Source: Syntrophaceae bacterium (GTDB lineage Bacteria > Desulfobacterota > Syntrophia > Syntrophales > PHBD01). Taken from it: DNA of 64,000 nucleotides. This document shows positions 20,914 through 29,916 of the stretch, in pieces. Each line of letters begins with the position of its first letter. The first letter of the stretch is position 1. The stretch spans positions 248,001-312,000 of the forward strand of contig JABLXX010000003.1 in assembly GCA_013177825.1 (NCBI GenBank), written 5' to 3'. Both the position numbers and the translations under genes were made by a program. The notes beneath the pieces are model-generated. The model did no database searches and was not told where the DNA came from. It worked only from the letters and a program-made list of their open reading frames with translations.

Positions 20914-21471
20914 ATGAAAGAAAAGGTATTTGCCACGCTGAAGGAAGATATGGACCGGTCTATCGGAGCCTTGGAGAAGTCGTTCAGCAAGGTTCGAACG
21001 GGACGTGCCTCCCTGGCGCTCCTGGACGGGATCAAGGTCGATTACTACGGGGTGCCCACGCCGCTGAACCAGGTGGCCAACCTTTCGATTCCGGAGAGCC
21101 GGATGATCCTGATTTCCCCCTGGGACATCAGCGTCATCGGCGCTATCGAAAAGGCGATCCAGAAGGCGGACATCGGCCTTACCCCCACCAATGACGGCAA
21201 ACTGGTGCGTCTGGCCATTCCGGCACTTACGGAAGAGCGCCGGAAGGAGCTGGTCAAGGTCGTCAAGAAGATGACCGAGGAAAGCAAGGTCAAGCTGCGG
21301 AACGCACGCCGCGACGCCAACGAGGAGTTCAAGACCCTGAAGAAGGACAACAAGATCTCCGAGGACGAGATGTTCACGCAGCAGGAGGAAGTGAAGAAGC
21401 GAATGGACAAGGCCATCGAGAAAGTGGATGACCTTCTGGCGGCGAAAGAGAAGGAGATCATGGAAATCTGA
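20914..21471 (+). CDS. frr: Ribosome recycling factor
   Basis: Frr splits post-termination ribosomes together with EF-G. The 185-residue protein carries SFSKVRTGRASLALLDGI, the tip region PLNQVAN, and KKMTEESKVKLRNARRDAN in the long three-helix bundle. It is the last gene of the rpsB cluster; a strong intrinsic terminator stands about 90 nt downstream (21558-21583). Confidence 0.97.
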   Translation: MKEKVFATLKEDMDRSIGALEKSFSKVRTGRASLALLDGIKVDYYGVPTPLNQVANLSIPESRMILISPWDISVIGAIEKAIQKADIGLTPTNDGKLVRLAIPALTEERRKELVKVVKKMTEESKVKLRNARRDANEEFKTLKKDNKISEDEMFTQQEEVKKRMDKAIEKVDDLLAAKEKEIMEI

Positions 21472-21533
21472 TGGGGCATGTCGATATCATCGCTCCGAAA
21501 CAGGTTTCCGGCGATCATGGATTCAAAGGTATT

Positions 21534-21551
21534 CCGGCCCCGCGGGGCCGG
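21534..21551. repeat. Perfect 18-nt GC palindrome after frr
   Basis: CCGGCCCC-GC-GGGGCCGG is an exact palindrome sitting 6 nt before the terminator stem. It could form its own hairpin or be a protein site. Confidence 0.5.
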
Positions 21552-21557
21552 CAGGGG

Positions 21558-21583
21558 AAGGGAGCGGAAGCTCCCTTTTTTTT
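21558..21583 (+). terminator. Strong intrinsic terminator of the rpsB-tsf-pyrH-frr operon
   Basis: AAGGGAGC and GCTCCCTT form a perfect 8-bp stem capped by a GGAA tetraloop, with eight T residues running from inside the stem outward. It ends the translation operon before uppS. Confidence 0.85.
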
Positions 21584-21586
21584 GTC

Positions 21587-21720
21587 AGGCTGTTGATGAG
21601 GGGCTGACTGCGGCGTTTCCCTCGTCACTCAGCCGCTCAACGTAACATGAAGTGCGCCGCGCGGCTCAGGACTTCGGGAGCCTGGTATCCAACCCCTTTT
21701 GAGCGGTCTGGAAAGCTGAT
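21587..21720. repeat. Degenerate copy of repeat B, opposite orientation
   Basis: The stretch 21608-21645 (CTGCGGCGTTTCCCTCG... to ...CTCAACGTAAC) matches the reverse complement of 22761-22797 inside the 126-bp element upstream of cdsA, with a few mismatches and one gap. It starts with AGGCTGTTGATG, resembling the GGGCTGTTGAAAA end of that element. Outer limits are approximate. Confidence 0.6.
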
Positions 21721-21796
21721 GGTGCTCCTGCCGGGACGGGCGTTTGCATTCGAACTAGGGATGTGTTAGGGCCGGAAGCAGGGGGAGAGTCTATCC

Positions 21797-22534
21797 GTGA
21801 GCGATTTCAACGGGATCGATCCGAAAAATCTGCCCCGGCACATTGCCGTCATCATGGACGGCAATGGGCGCTGGGCGAAAAAGCATGCCCTGGGAAGAAT
21901 CGCCGGCCACCGGAAGGGGGCCGAGGCCGTCCGGACGACCGTGCGGACCTGCAGACAGATCGGCATTCAATACCTGACGCTGTACGCCTTTTCGGTGGAG
22001 AACTGGATGCGGCCGGCCCGGGAGGTATCGGCCCTGATGGACCTGCTGGTCGACTATCTACAGTCCGAGTCCCGGGAGCTTCAGGAGCAGGGGATCCGCC
22101 TGCAGACGATTGGAAACACCGCGGCGCTCCGGGAACCGGTGAAGCGTTTTCTCCGGGAGACGATGGAAGCCACGAAGGAGAACCGGGAGATGGTCCTGAT
22201 CCTGGCGCTGAGCTACGGAGGCCGGGACGAGATTCTCGAAGCGGTGCGGGCCATGGCCGGAAAATGCGCGACCGGACTCCTTGCTCCTGAGGACATAGCA
22301 AGGGAAACGTTCGAGGAACACCTCCAGACCACCGGAATTCCCGATCCGGACCTGCTCATCCGGACGAGTGGAGAATTCCGGATCAGCAATTTTCTCCTCT
22401 GGCAGATGGCCTATACGGAGTTCTTCTTTACCGACGTCCTGTGGCCCGATTTCGATCGCAACGAGCTCCTGAAGGCTATTACCGCCTATCAGCAGCGGGA
22501 GAGAAGGTTCGGGTTGACGTCCGAACAACTCTAA
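21797..22534 (+). CDS. uppS: Isoprenyl (undecaprenyl) diphosphate synthase
   Basis: A cis-prenyltransferase that builds the C55 lipid carrier for peptidoglycan and surface polymers. HIAVIMDGNGRWA has the catalytic Asp (D21), followed by LTLYAFSVENWMRP, and the C-terminal DLLIRTSGEFRISNFLLWQMAY and FTDVLWPDF are diagnostic. The length of 245 residues is normal. GTG at 21797 is the start, preceded by GGGGGAG. It opens a run of envelope genes (uppS, cdsA, dxr, rseP) conserved in many Proteobacteria, and it is flanked on both sides by related inverted repeats. Confidence 0.95.
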   Translation: MSDFNGIDPKNLPRHIAVIMDGNGRWAKKHALGRIAGHRKGAEAVRTTVRTCRQIGIQYLTLYAFSVENWMRPAREVSALMDLLVDYLQSESRELQEQGIRLQTIGNTAALREPVKRFLRETMEATKENREMVLILALSYGGRDEILEAVRAMAGKCATGLLAPEDIARETFEEHLQTTGIPDPDLLIRTSGEFRISNFLLWQMAYTEFFFTDVLWPDFDRNELLKAITAYQQRERRFGLTSEQL

Positions 22535-22537
22535 TGG

Positions 22538-22827
22538 GCGGGCTGTTGAAAAACGCTCGCCTGCATCTCGGTATGACTGTGGGACGGTGAATCGGACTCG
22601 TTCCCCGTGGAAACATCCCGGCTCGATGCACGGGATCGCCGGCAAGGAACGGAGGATTATTCGCCCATCGGTAAACAGCGGAATAGGTATTCAACCGGGC
22701 TGTTCAAAAATGCCCGGATGCAAGGCCCCCGAAATCCTGAGCCGCGAGTCGTTCCCGTTCGTACGTCGAGTGGCGAAGGATGAGGGAAACACAGCAGACG
22801 GGCGTTTTTCAACAGACCGGAGGTGTC
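22538..22827. repeat. Intergenic repeat B region between uppS and cdsA
   Basis: A 290-bp gap. It begins with a partial end (GGGCTGTTGAAAAACGCTC at 22540-22558) and holds a complete 126-bp element at 22695-22820 whose 22-nt ends are inverted repeats matching at 19 of 22 positions (22695-22716 and 22799-22820). The right end runs directly into the cdsA ribosome site. Confidence 0.75.
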
Positions 22828-23637
22828 ATGGCGAGTTCACACTTACAACGCTGGCTCACAGCAATCGTCGCTGTGCCGATCCTGTTCGCCCTGGTTCTTT
22901 TCGGGGGGGAGCTCTTGTTCTTCCTCCTGATCCTGGCCGTCGTCCTCCTCGGGATGGAGGAGTACACCCGCATGTCCTTCGGGGAGGGGCATCCCTGGGA
23001 GCGGTGGGAGGGCCTCCTCTTCGCCGGCGCGGTCTGTCTCGCCGCCCGAACCGGCGATGCCCGTATCCTGATGGCCGTGGTCGCCTTTTCGGTCCTGATC
23101 GTCTTCATGACCTACCTGCCCCGGATCCGGGAGGAACGTTTCGACATCCTGCCGGTGCAGAAACTCGTCTTCGGCATCCTCTACATCCCCCTGATGATGT
23201 CCCACATCATCATGATCCGGCAGGCACCGGACGGGGTCCTGTGGATTTTTTTCGTTCTTGTCCTGGCGTTTTCGGGTGATGTGGCGGCCTTTTACGTGGG
23301 CAGGACCTTCGGGCGGAACAAGCTGCTTCCCCTGGTGAGTCCCGGGAAGACTGTCGAGGGGACCCTGGGCCTCTTCGCCGGAAGCCTCCTGTTCTGCCTC
23401 ATCTACCGGTACTTCTTCCTGCCGGACCTGCCGGTGGGACACACGGTGGCCCTGGCCCTCGCGGGGAGCGTCATCGGGCAGCTCGGCGACCTCTGCGAGT
23501 CGGCCCTGAAGAGGGCCTCGGGGACGAAGGATTCGGGAACACTCCTCCCGGGCCATGGAGGGTTCCTGGACCGCCTGGACTGCCTCATCTTCATCGGGCC
23601 GTTCGTCTACTATTACAAACTTTTCCTTCTTCCATGA
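22828..23637 (+). CDS. cdsA: Phosphatidate cytidylyltransferase (CDP-diglyceride synthase)
   Basis: CdsA makes CDP-diacylglycerol, the precursor of all major phospholipids. The 269-residue integral membrane protein has about seven hydrophobic segments and the family signature SALKRASGTKDSG...LPGHGGFLDRLD near the C-terminus. ATG at 22828 follows GGAGG by 6 nt; that ribosome site overlaps the right end of an interspersed repeat. CDP-diacylglycerol made here feeds PssA and Psd further down the same strand. The stop overlaps dxr by 4 nt. Confidence 0.94.
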   Translation: MASSHLQRWLTAIVAVPILFALVLFGGELLFFLLILAVVLLGMEEYTRMSFGEGHPWERWEGLLFAGAVCLAARTGDARILMAVVAFSVLIVFMTYLPRIREERFDILPVQKLVFGILYIPLMMSHIIMIRQAPDGVLWIFFVLVLAFSGDVAAFYVGRTFGRNKLLPLVSPGKTVEGTLGLFAGSLLFCLIYRYFFLPDLPVGHTVALALAGSVIGQLGDLCESALKRASGTKDSGTLLPGHGGFLDRLDCLIFIGPFVYYYKLFLLP

Positions 23638-24794
23638 GAAAACTCTCGATTCTCGGATCCACCGGTTCCATCGGAACCAGCGCTCTGGACGTGGTGCGGC
23701 GGAACCGCTCCCGCTTCGACGTGGTCGCCCTTGCGGCGGGACGAAACCTGGACCTGCTGATAAAGCAGATCGAGGAGTTCAACCCGGAAGTCGTTTCGGT
23801 CATCGACGAGGAGCATGCCCGTCGACTCCGGGAGATGACCGGCCCCGTCCGGGCGGACATCCTCTACGGGACGGACGGCTATTGCCTTTGCGCATCGGCG
23901 AAAGGTGCGGACATGGTCCTGTCGGCCCTGGTGGGGGCTGCGGGGCTCCTCCCGACGCTGGCGGCCATCGAGGCGGGGAAGGACATCGCCCTGGCCAACA
24001 AGGAGACCCTCGTCACGGCGGGGTCCCTGGTCATGGAGCGGGTCCGGGCGAAAGGGGTCCGGCTTCTTCCCGTTGACAGCGAGCACAGTGCCGTCTTCCA
24101 GTGCCTCGAGGGGCAGCAGCGGGGTGCCGTGCGGCGCATTGTGCTGACGGCCTCGGGGGGGCCGTTTCTCCGCCACGGCCGGGAGCAGATGGCAGCCGTT
24201 ACCCCCGCAGAGGCTCTGAAGCACCCGAACTGGACCATGGGGCGCAAGATCACCATCGACTCGGCCTCCATGATGAACAAGGGGCTGGAGGTCATCGAGG
24301 CGCGGTGGCTCTTCGATGTCGATTACGACCGGATCGACGTGGTCATCCATCCCCGGAGCATCGTCCACTCCATGGTGGAGTTCCGGGACGGCTCCATCCT
24401 GGCCCATCTGGGCGTGCCGGACATGCGGATCCCCATCGCCTATGCGCTGACCTGGCCCGAGCGGATCCCGCAGCCGGGCTCGCTCCTGGATCTGACCCGG
24501 GCGGGCATCCTTGAATTCCTGGAGCCGGACCGGGATCGCTTCCCGAGCCTGGATCTGGCCTACGGGGCCGGGAGAGCCGGAGGAACCGCCCCGGCGGTCC
24601 TCAACGGGGCCAACGAAGTCGCAGTGGAGGCCTTCCTCGCCGGAAAAATTCGCTTTACAGACATGGCGGCGACGATTAAAGAGGTTCTCTCCCGCCACAC
24701 GAAGGAGGACATCCGGACCGTCGAGGACGTTCTCCGGGCGGACCGCTGGGCCAGGGAAGAGGCCCAAACCATCATCGAGAGGCAAGGCGCTTGA
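23634..24794 (+). CDS. dxr: 1-deoxy-D-xylulose 5-phosphate reductoisomerase
   Basis: Dxr converts DXP to MEP, the committed step of the non-mevalonate isoprenoid pathway. NADPH-binding GSTGSIGTSALDVV is at the N-terminus, ANKETLVTAG and LPVDSEHSAVFQCL follow, and TASGGPFL and HPNWTMGRKITIDSASMMNKGLE form the active-site region. The 386-residue length is normal. It starts within an ATGA overlap with cdsA. Its products feed UppS upstream, and IspG (33701) acts later in the same pathway. Confidence 0.97.
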   Translation: MRKLSILGSTGSIGTSALDVVRRNRSRFDVVALAAGRNLDLLIKQIEEFNPEVVSVIDEEHARRLREMTGPVRADILYGTDGYCLCASAKGADMVLSALVGAAGLLPTLAAIEAGKDIALANKETLVTAGSLVMERVRAKGVRLLPVDSEHSAVFQCLEGQQRGAVRRIVLTASGGPFLRHGREQMAAVTPAEALKHPNWTMGRKITIDSASMMNKGLEVIEARWLFDVDYDRIDVVIHPRSIVHSMVEFRDGSILAHLGVPDMRIPIAYALTWPERIPQPGSLLDLTRAGILEFLEPDRDRFPSLDLAYGAGRAGGTAPAVLNGANEVAVEAFLAGKIRFTDMAATIKEVLSRHTKEDIRTVEDVLRADRWAREEAQTIIERQGA

Positions 24795-25900
24795 TCGGCA
24801 TCAGCATCCTATCGGTCATTGTTCTCCTGGGTGTTCTCATCTTCGCCCATGAGTTGGGGCATTTCCTGGCAGCCAAATGGTCCGGAGTCGGAGTCCTGAA
24901 GTTTTCCCTGGGCTTCGGCCGGAAGCTCTACAGCCGGAAAATCGGGGAGACGGAGTACCTGCTCTCCCTCATCCCCCTGGGGGGATACGTGAAGCTCCTG
25001 GGAGAATCGGAGGCGGAACTTCTCCCGGAAGAAGAGCGCCATCGCTCCTTCTCGAACAAGTCCGTCTGGGTCCGCATGGGCATCGTCCTGGCCGGCCCGG
25101 TCTTCAACTTCATTCTGGCCATCCTGATCTTTACCGGCATTTACATGGCCGGCGTGCCGACCCTGACCAGCACGATCGGGACCATCCAGGAAGGCTCGGC
25201 GGCCATGGAGGCGGGGATGCGGCCGGCGGACACCGTGGTGGCCATCGACGGGAAGCCGGTCCGCAAATGGGAGCACCTGGCGGAGATCATCGGGGCCAGC
25301 GGCGGCAAAGCGCTCCGGATCGCGGTGGACCGGGGAGGGCAGCGGCAGGACCTTTCCGTCACCCCCCGTTCGATGAAGGCAAAGAACCTCTTCGGGGAGG
25401 AGGTCGACGCCTGGAAGATCGGCGTCAGTCCGGACCCGAAAATCGTGACGGAGCGACTGAATCCGGCCGAGGCGTTCTGGGTCGGCCTGAAGAAAACTTG
25501 GTACCTGAGTGAGCTCACCCTGGTGAGCATCGTCAAGATCTTCGAGGGGGTCATCTCCCCGAAGACCCTGGGAGGCCCGATCTTCATCGCCCAGCTTGCC
25601 GGTGCCCAGGTCAAGGAAGGATTCGTTCCCTTTTTCCTCCTGATGGCGCTGCTGAGCATCAATCTGGGAGTTCTCAACCTTCTGCCGATCCCGATTCTCG
25701 ACGGCGGGCATCTCCTGTTCTACGTCATCGAAGCGGTCATTCGGCGGCCGGTGAGCATGAAAATTCGTGAAATCGCCCAGCAGGTGGGTTTTGCATTTCT
25801 CATTCTCCTGATGATCTTCGTGTTCGGGATGGACATCGATCGGCTCCTGGGGGATAACCCGATTTACGAAGGCTTTGTGCGATTCTTTACCGGTAAATAA
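24791..25900 (+). CDS. rseP: RIP metalloprotease (site-2 protease) RseP
   Basis: A membrane zinc protease that cuts transmembrane regulators such as anti-sigma factors. HELGH is at residues 20-24 in the first membrane helix, a PDZ domain spans about residues 120-200 (GSAAMEAGMRPADTVVAIDGKPV), and the second active-site motif NLLPIPILDGGHLLFY lies near the C-terminus. The length of 369 residues fits the single-PDZ form rather than the two-PDZ E. coli type. TTG at 24791 overlaps dxr by 4 nt. Confidence 0.93.
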   Translation: MIGISILSVIVLLGVLIFAHELGHFLAAKWSGVGVLKFSLGFGRKLYSRKIGETEYLLSLIPLGGYVKLLGESEAELLPEEERHRSFSNKSVWVRMGIVLAGPVFNFILAILIFTGIYMAGVPTLTSTIGTIQEGSAAMEAGMRPADTVVAIDGKPVRKWEHLAEIIGASGGKALRIAVDRGGQRQDLSVTPRSMKAKNLFGEEVDAWKIGVSPDPKIVTERLNPAEAFWVGLKKTWYLSELTLVSIVKIFEGVISPKTLGGPIFIAQLAGAQVKEGFVPFFLLMALLSINLGVLNLLPIPILDGGHLLFYVIEAVIRRPVSMKIREIAQQVGFAFLILLMIFVFGMDIDRLLGDNPIYEGFVRFFTGK

Positions 25901-26601
25901 TGAAGATCCTGGCTTTGGACACGGCAACAAAAACGGCCTCCGCGGCCCTCCTGGAGGATGAAAAGATCCTGGTGGAGGGGTACGCGGACCTGGGCCGTCA
26001 TCATGCAACGGTCGTTCTTCCCTTTGTCCAGTCCATCCTCGATCTGGCCGGCATCCGTATCGAAGAGATCGATCTCCTGGCCGCGACAGGCGGGCCGGGT
26101 TCGTTCACGGGCCTGCGCATCGGGGCGGGAACCATCAAGGGACTTGCACTGGCCACGGGGAAACCGATCGTTCCCGTTTCCACCCTGGAGGCCCTGGCCA
26201 TGAACGCCGCCGGATCCGGCATCCCCGTCTGTCCGCTCCTCGATGCCAGAAAAGGTCAGGTCTATGGGGCTCTCTACCGCTTCGACGGAACCGGCCTTCC
26301 CCAGGCCTGGATTCCCGATGCGACAGTGTCCCTGTCGGAACTTCTGGGTTCCATTCAGGAGCCGGCCCTCTTCATCGGTGAAGGGGCGGTTGTCTATGCG
26401 GAGGCGATCCGGGAAAGGCTCGGAGAGAAAGCCCGTTTTGCCCCCGCCCCGTTGAACGGCATCCGGGCCTCCGCCGTGGGATGGCTGGCCTGGCACTATT
26501 ATCGGGCGGGGCGGTTTGCAGACCCGCTGACCTTTGTTCCCGCCTATCTGCGGCAGTCCGAGGCGGAAACGAAACAACCCCCGCCGGGTCAGGGGACGTA
26601 G
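25900..26601 (+). CDS. tsaB: tRNA threonylcarbamoyladenosine biosynthesis protein TsaB
   Basis: TsaB is the inactive, scaffold-like member of the ASKHA family that binds TsaD for t6A synthesis. ILALDTATKTASAAL at the N-terminus and TGGPGSFTGLRIGAGTIKGLA are the hallmark motifs; later residues diverge as usual. The length is 233 residues. The ATG shares one base with the rseP stop (TAATG). Its functional partner tsaE is at 6187. Confidence 0.93.
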   Translation: MKILALDTATKTASAALLEDEKILVEGYADLGRHHATVVLPFVQSILDLAGIRIEEIDLLAATGGPGSFTGLRIGAGTIKGLALATGKPIVPVSTLEALAMNAAGSGIPVCPLLDARKGQVYGALYRFDGTGLPQAWIPDATVSLSELLGSIQEPALFIGEGAVVYAEAIRERLGEKARFAPAPLNGIRASAVGWLAWHYYRAGRFADPLTFVPAYLRQSEAETKQPPPGQGT

Positions 26602-26732
26602 CAGAGCCGGCTTCCCGAATGACTGCAACGGCAAGGCTCGCCGTCCCGGAACCCGTTGACATCCGGCACGATCTCGGATAATAGGGAAATCATAATCCGG
26701 GCTTGGCCGTCGCTTCTCGGGAGAGTGAATTC

Positions 26733-27374
26733 ATGAGCCGAAACAGCATCATCGTGCCGGAAGGCATTCCGTTTATCGCCGTCCCGGCCGTTTTTGCCGT
26801 TACGTCCTGGCTCGCCGGTTATCCCGTCTCCGCAACACTTCTCACGCTCATCACGGCTTTTGTCCTCTGGTTTTTCCGGAATCCCGAAAGGAAGACCCCC
26901 GAAACGCCCGGTCTGGTCGTTTCTCCCGCCGACGGCAAGGTTATCTTCGTGGGAGAGGCCGAAGAGTCCGATATTCTGAAAGGGCGGGCGAAGAAGATCT
27001 GCATTTTCATGAATGTCTTCAATGTTCATGTGAACCGGATTCCCTGCTCGGGAACGGTGGAAGGGATCCGCTACTACAAGGGGAAGTTTCTCGTTGCGAG
27101 CCTGGACAAGGCGTCGACCGACAACGAGCGCAACGCGGTCCTGATCCGGACCGATGATGGAAAGAAAATCCTGACGATTCAGATCGCCGGGCTGGTGGCC
27201 AGAAGGATCGTCTGCTGGCTGAAAGAAGGCATGACCGTAACCCGGGGCGAGCGTTTCGGCCTCATCCGATTCGGCTCGCGCCTGGATGTCTTCCTGCCTG
27301 TGGAGTCCACGGTCTCCGTCAAAGTCGGAGACGTGACCCGGGCCGGGGAGACCCCCCTGGGGGTGCTGCATTGA
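26733..27374 (+). CDS. psd: Phosphatidylserine decarboxylase (small PSD-A type)
   Basis: Psd converts phosphatidylserine to phosphatidylethanolamine with a pyruvoyl cofactor made by self-cleavage. The cleavage site is G181-S182 in RFGSRLDVFLP; PADGKVIFVG, FMNVFNVHVNRIP and YYKGKFLVA are conserved. Two hydrophobic N-terminal stretches anchor it. The 213-residue length fits the short archaeal/delta-proteobacterial type. ATG at 26733 follows GGGAGAG by about 8 nt. It overlaps pssA by 4 nt, so the two successive enzymes are made together. Confidence 0.94.
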   Translation: MSRNSIIVPEGIPFIAVPAVFAVTSWLAGYPVSATLLTLITAFVLWFFRNPERKTPETPGLVVSPADGKVIFVGEAEESDILKGRAKKICIFMNVFNVHVNRIPCSGTVEGIRYYKGKFLVASLDKASTDNERNAVLIRTDDGKKILTIQIAGLVARRIVCWLKEGMTVTRGERFGLIRFGSRLDVFLPVESTVSVKVGDVTRAGETPLGVLH

Positions 27375-28165
27375 ACGAAAAAACCGGTCGTATGCGCGAC
27401 GGCATGAAGAAGGGAATTTACGTCCTGCCGAACTTATTCACGACGGCCAGCCTGCTGTGCGGCTTCTACTCGGTGGTTGTCTCCACCCACGGACAGTTTG
27501 AAACGGCCGCCTGGGCGATTATGGCGGCCCTTGTTCTGGACGGCCTGGACGGCCGGATCGCCCGGATGACAAACACGACCAGCAAGTTCGGAGCCGAGTA
27601 TGATTCCCTGGCGGACCTGGTGGCCTTCGGCGTGGCCCCATCCATCCTGGCCTACACCTGGTCCCTGTCTTCCTTCGGCAAGTGGGGATGGCTCGCAGCC
27701 TTCCTGTTCGTCACCTGCGGAGCTCTGCGGCTTGCCCGGTTCAACATCCAGATCGGCATCATCGAGAGCAAGGTGTTCAACGGGCTGCCCATTCCGGGAG
27801 CGGCCTCCGTCGTCGCCACGGGAGTGCTTCTGTACCACTATCTGGGCTTCCAGGGTGCTTTCCCGCATGCGGGAGTCCTGATCGGCGTTATCTGCCTGTC
27901 GCTGTTCATGGTGAGCAGCATCAAGTACTACAGCTTCAAGGATCTGAATTTCTTCGCGCGGAAGCCCTTCATCTCCTTCGTGCTGATTGTGCTCGTCCTG
28001 GTCATTGTCGTTGCGGAGCCTCAGATCATGGTGTTCACATTCTTCGCCGGATACAGCGTTTCCGGCCCGGCATGGTTTGCCTATAAGATGTTCCGGAAGG
28101 CGATCTACGGCGCGGAAGCCAAAAAAAAGGGGCCCGCCGAGCCCCGGCAAGCCGTGAAGAAGTAA
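27371..28165 (+). CDS. pssA: CDP-diacylglycerol-serine O-phosphatidyltransferase
   Basis: PssA joins CDP-diacylglycerol and serine to give phosphatidylserine, the substrate of the Psd encoded just upstream. The CDP-alcohol phosphotransferase motif is seen in DGLDGRIARMTNT followed by the spaced GAEYDSLAD. About seven membrane segments are present. The length is 264 residues, ending in a Lys/Pro-rich tail. The start is TTG at 27371 in a 4-nt overlap with psd; a start at ATG 27392 or 27404 is also possible. Confidence 0.93.
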   Translation: MNEKTGRMRDGMKKGIYVLPNLFTTASLLCGFYSVVVSTHGQFETAAWAIMAALVLDGLDGRIARMTNTTSKFGAEYDSLADLVAFGVAPSILAYTWSLSSFGKWGWLAAFLFVTCGALRLARFNIQIGIIESKVFNGLPIPGAASVVATGVLLYHYLGFQGAFPHAGVLIGVICLSLFMVSSIKYYSFKDLNFFARKPFISFVLIVLVLVIVVAEPQIMVFTFFAGYSVSGPAWFAYKMFRKAIYGAEAKKKGPAEPRQAVKK

Positions 28166-28256
28166 GCGAAGCGAAGGAAGGGTAGGCGCACGGAAAGCGG
28201 ACGCACACCACGCTCCAGTGCTCTACCCTTTCAATTTGTTCGGAAGAGGTTTTTTT

Positions 28257-29270
28257 ATGAGAACATGGAGTGTAGCAGTAGTCGGCGCCACCGGCGCCGT
28301 CGGCAATGAAATGATCCGGATCCTGGAGGAGCGCAACTTTCCCGTGGGCCAACTGAAGCTGCTGGCCTCGGAGCGATCTCTGGGCAAGTCCCTCGAGTTC
28401 CGGGGGAAGTCTTATCCCGTGGAGGTCCTGAAGGATGATTCCTTTGGCGGTGTCCAGATCGGACTCTTTTCAGCCGGGGGGAGCATCAGCGAGAAGTTTG
28501 CCCCCATCGCGGCCCGGGCGGGCTGCGTCGTGGTGGACAACACGAGCGCCTTCCGTATGGTGCCGGATATCCCCCTGGTCGTGCCGGAGGTCAACCCGGA
28601 GGCGATCTCCCAGTACAGGAACCGGGGAATCATCGCGAACCCGAATTGTTCGACCATCCAGATGGTGGTCGCCCTGAAGCCGATTCACGATGCGGTTCGG
28701 ATCAGGCGGATTGTCGTCTCCACCTATCAGGCCGTTTCCGGCACCGGCAAGAAGGCCATCGACGAGTTGGAGCAGCAGACCCGGGCACTCCTGGCCTGCC
28801 AGGAGCCGACCGTGAAGGTCTATCCCCACCAGATCGCCTTCAACTGCCTGCCCCAGATCGACGTCTTCATCGAGAACGGCTACACCAAGGAAGAGATGAA
28901 GATGGTCAATGAGACGAAGAAGATCATGGACCCCTCCATCGCGGTGACCGCCACAACGGTCCGGGTGCCCGTGTTCTACAGCCATTCGGAATCGGTGAAC
29001 ATCGAGACGGAGAAAAAGATCACCGCCGCCGAGGTGAAGGCCCTCCTCGCCGAAGCGCCGGGAGTGAAAGTGGTGGACGATCCCGCAAACCGGCAGTATC
29101 CCCTGGCCATTCATGCCGCCGGGAAGGATGACACCTTCGTGGGGCGGATCCGGGAGGACGAGTCGATCGCCAACGGGATCAACCTCTGGGTCGTTTCGGA
29201 CAATCTTCGGAAGGGCGCGGCCCTCAACGCCGTCCAGATCGCCGAGATCCTGATCCGGGATTACCTGTGA
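28257..29270 (+). CDS. asd: Aspartate-semialdehyde dehydrogenase
   Basis: Asd reduces beta-aspartyl phosphate (made by LysC at 6714) to the semialdehyde, the branch point to lysine, threonine and methionine. The NADP-binding VAVVGATGAVGNEMIRIL is at the N-terminus and the catalytic Cys is in NPNCSTIQ (C131). VSTYQAVSGTGKKAIDEL and the PVFYSHSESVNIE region complete the fold. The length is 337 residues. ATG at 28257 follows GGAAGAGG; an earlier in-frame start lacks a ribosome site. Confidence 0.96.
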   Translation: MRTWSVAVVGATGAVGNEMIRILEERNFPVGQLKLLASERSLGKSLEFRGKSYPVEVLKDDSFGGVQIGLFSAGGSISEKFAPIAARAGCVVVDNTSAFRMVPDIPLVVPEVNPEAISQYRNRGIIANPNCSTIQMVVALKPIHDAVRIRRIVVSTYQAVSGTGKKAIDELEQQTRALLACQEPTVKVYPHQIAFNCLPQIDVFIENGYTKEEMKMVNETKKIMDPSIAVTATTVRVPVFYSHSESVNIETEKKITAAEVKALLAEAPGVKVVDDPANRQYPLAIHAAGKDDTFVGRIREDESIANGINLWVVSDNLRKGAALNAVQIAEILIRDYL

Positions 29271-29343
29271 ACAACCGGGTGGACCGCCGGATAGACCGGG
29301 GCGGCGAGCCCGGCAACTCCGGACGACCGGAGAGGCGGTACGG

Positions 29344-29916
29344 ATGAGGGTGATCGGGGGCATTTCCCGCGGAAAACGGCTCTTCGTCCCGAAAGGCAGC
29401 CGGGCAAGGCCCACTTCCGACCGGATCCGGGAAGCCCTGTTCAACATCCTTCAGGATGTCCGGGGATTTGCCTTTCTGGATCTCTACGCCGGCTCCGGGG
29501 CCGTTGGTATCGAGGCCTTGAGCAGGGGCGCCGCCAGGGCGGTGTTCGTTGAGCAGGATCCTCGAATGGCGGAGTGCCTGCGGAGAAATGTCCGGGATTG
29601 CGGATACGACGGCGCAGCGGAGATCCTGGAAACCGATGCCTCCGACGGCGTCAGACGGCTCTCCCGGAGGGGAGAACGCTTCCACTTGGTTTTTGCCGAC
29701 CCCCCCTACGCCGGGAACCGGGTTGGTGAAATCCTGAAGGAAACGGCCGAGTGGCCGCTTCTGGACGGGGAAGGCCTGCTGGTGATTCAGCATTCGGCAA
29801 GGGAGGAACTGACGGAGCCGGCGGCGGAGATCTGGCGCTGCTCGGACAGAAGACGGTACGGGGACACCATGATCTCCTTCTATGAACTCACTGCGCGCGG
29901 AGAAAATTACGCATGA
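29344..29916 (+). CDS. rsmD: 16S rRNA (guanine966-N2)-methyltransferase RsmD
   Basis: A class I SAM-dependent methyltransferase acting on G966 of 16S rRNA. MRVIGGISRGKRL and TSDRIREALFNIL open the protein, FLDLYAGSGAVGIEALSRG is the SAM-binding motif I, and DPPY is at residues 119-122. The length of 190 residues is normal. It overlaps coaD by 4 nt (ATGA), the common rsmD-coaD pair. Confidence 0.95.
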   Translation: MRVIGGISRGKRLFVPKGSRARPTSDRIREALFNILQDVRGFAFLDLYAGSGAVGIEALSRGAARAVFVEQDPRMAECLRRNVRDCGYDGAAEILETDASDGVRRLSRRGERFHLVFADPPYAGNRVGEILKETAEWPLLDGEGLLVIQHSAREELTEPAAEIWRCSDRRRYGDTMISFYELTARGENYA

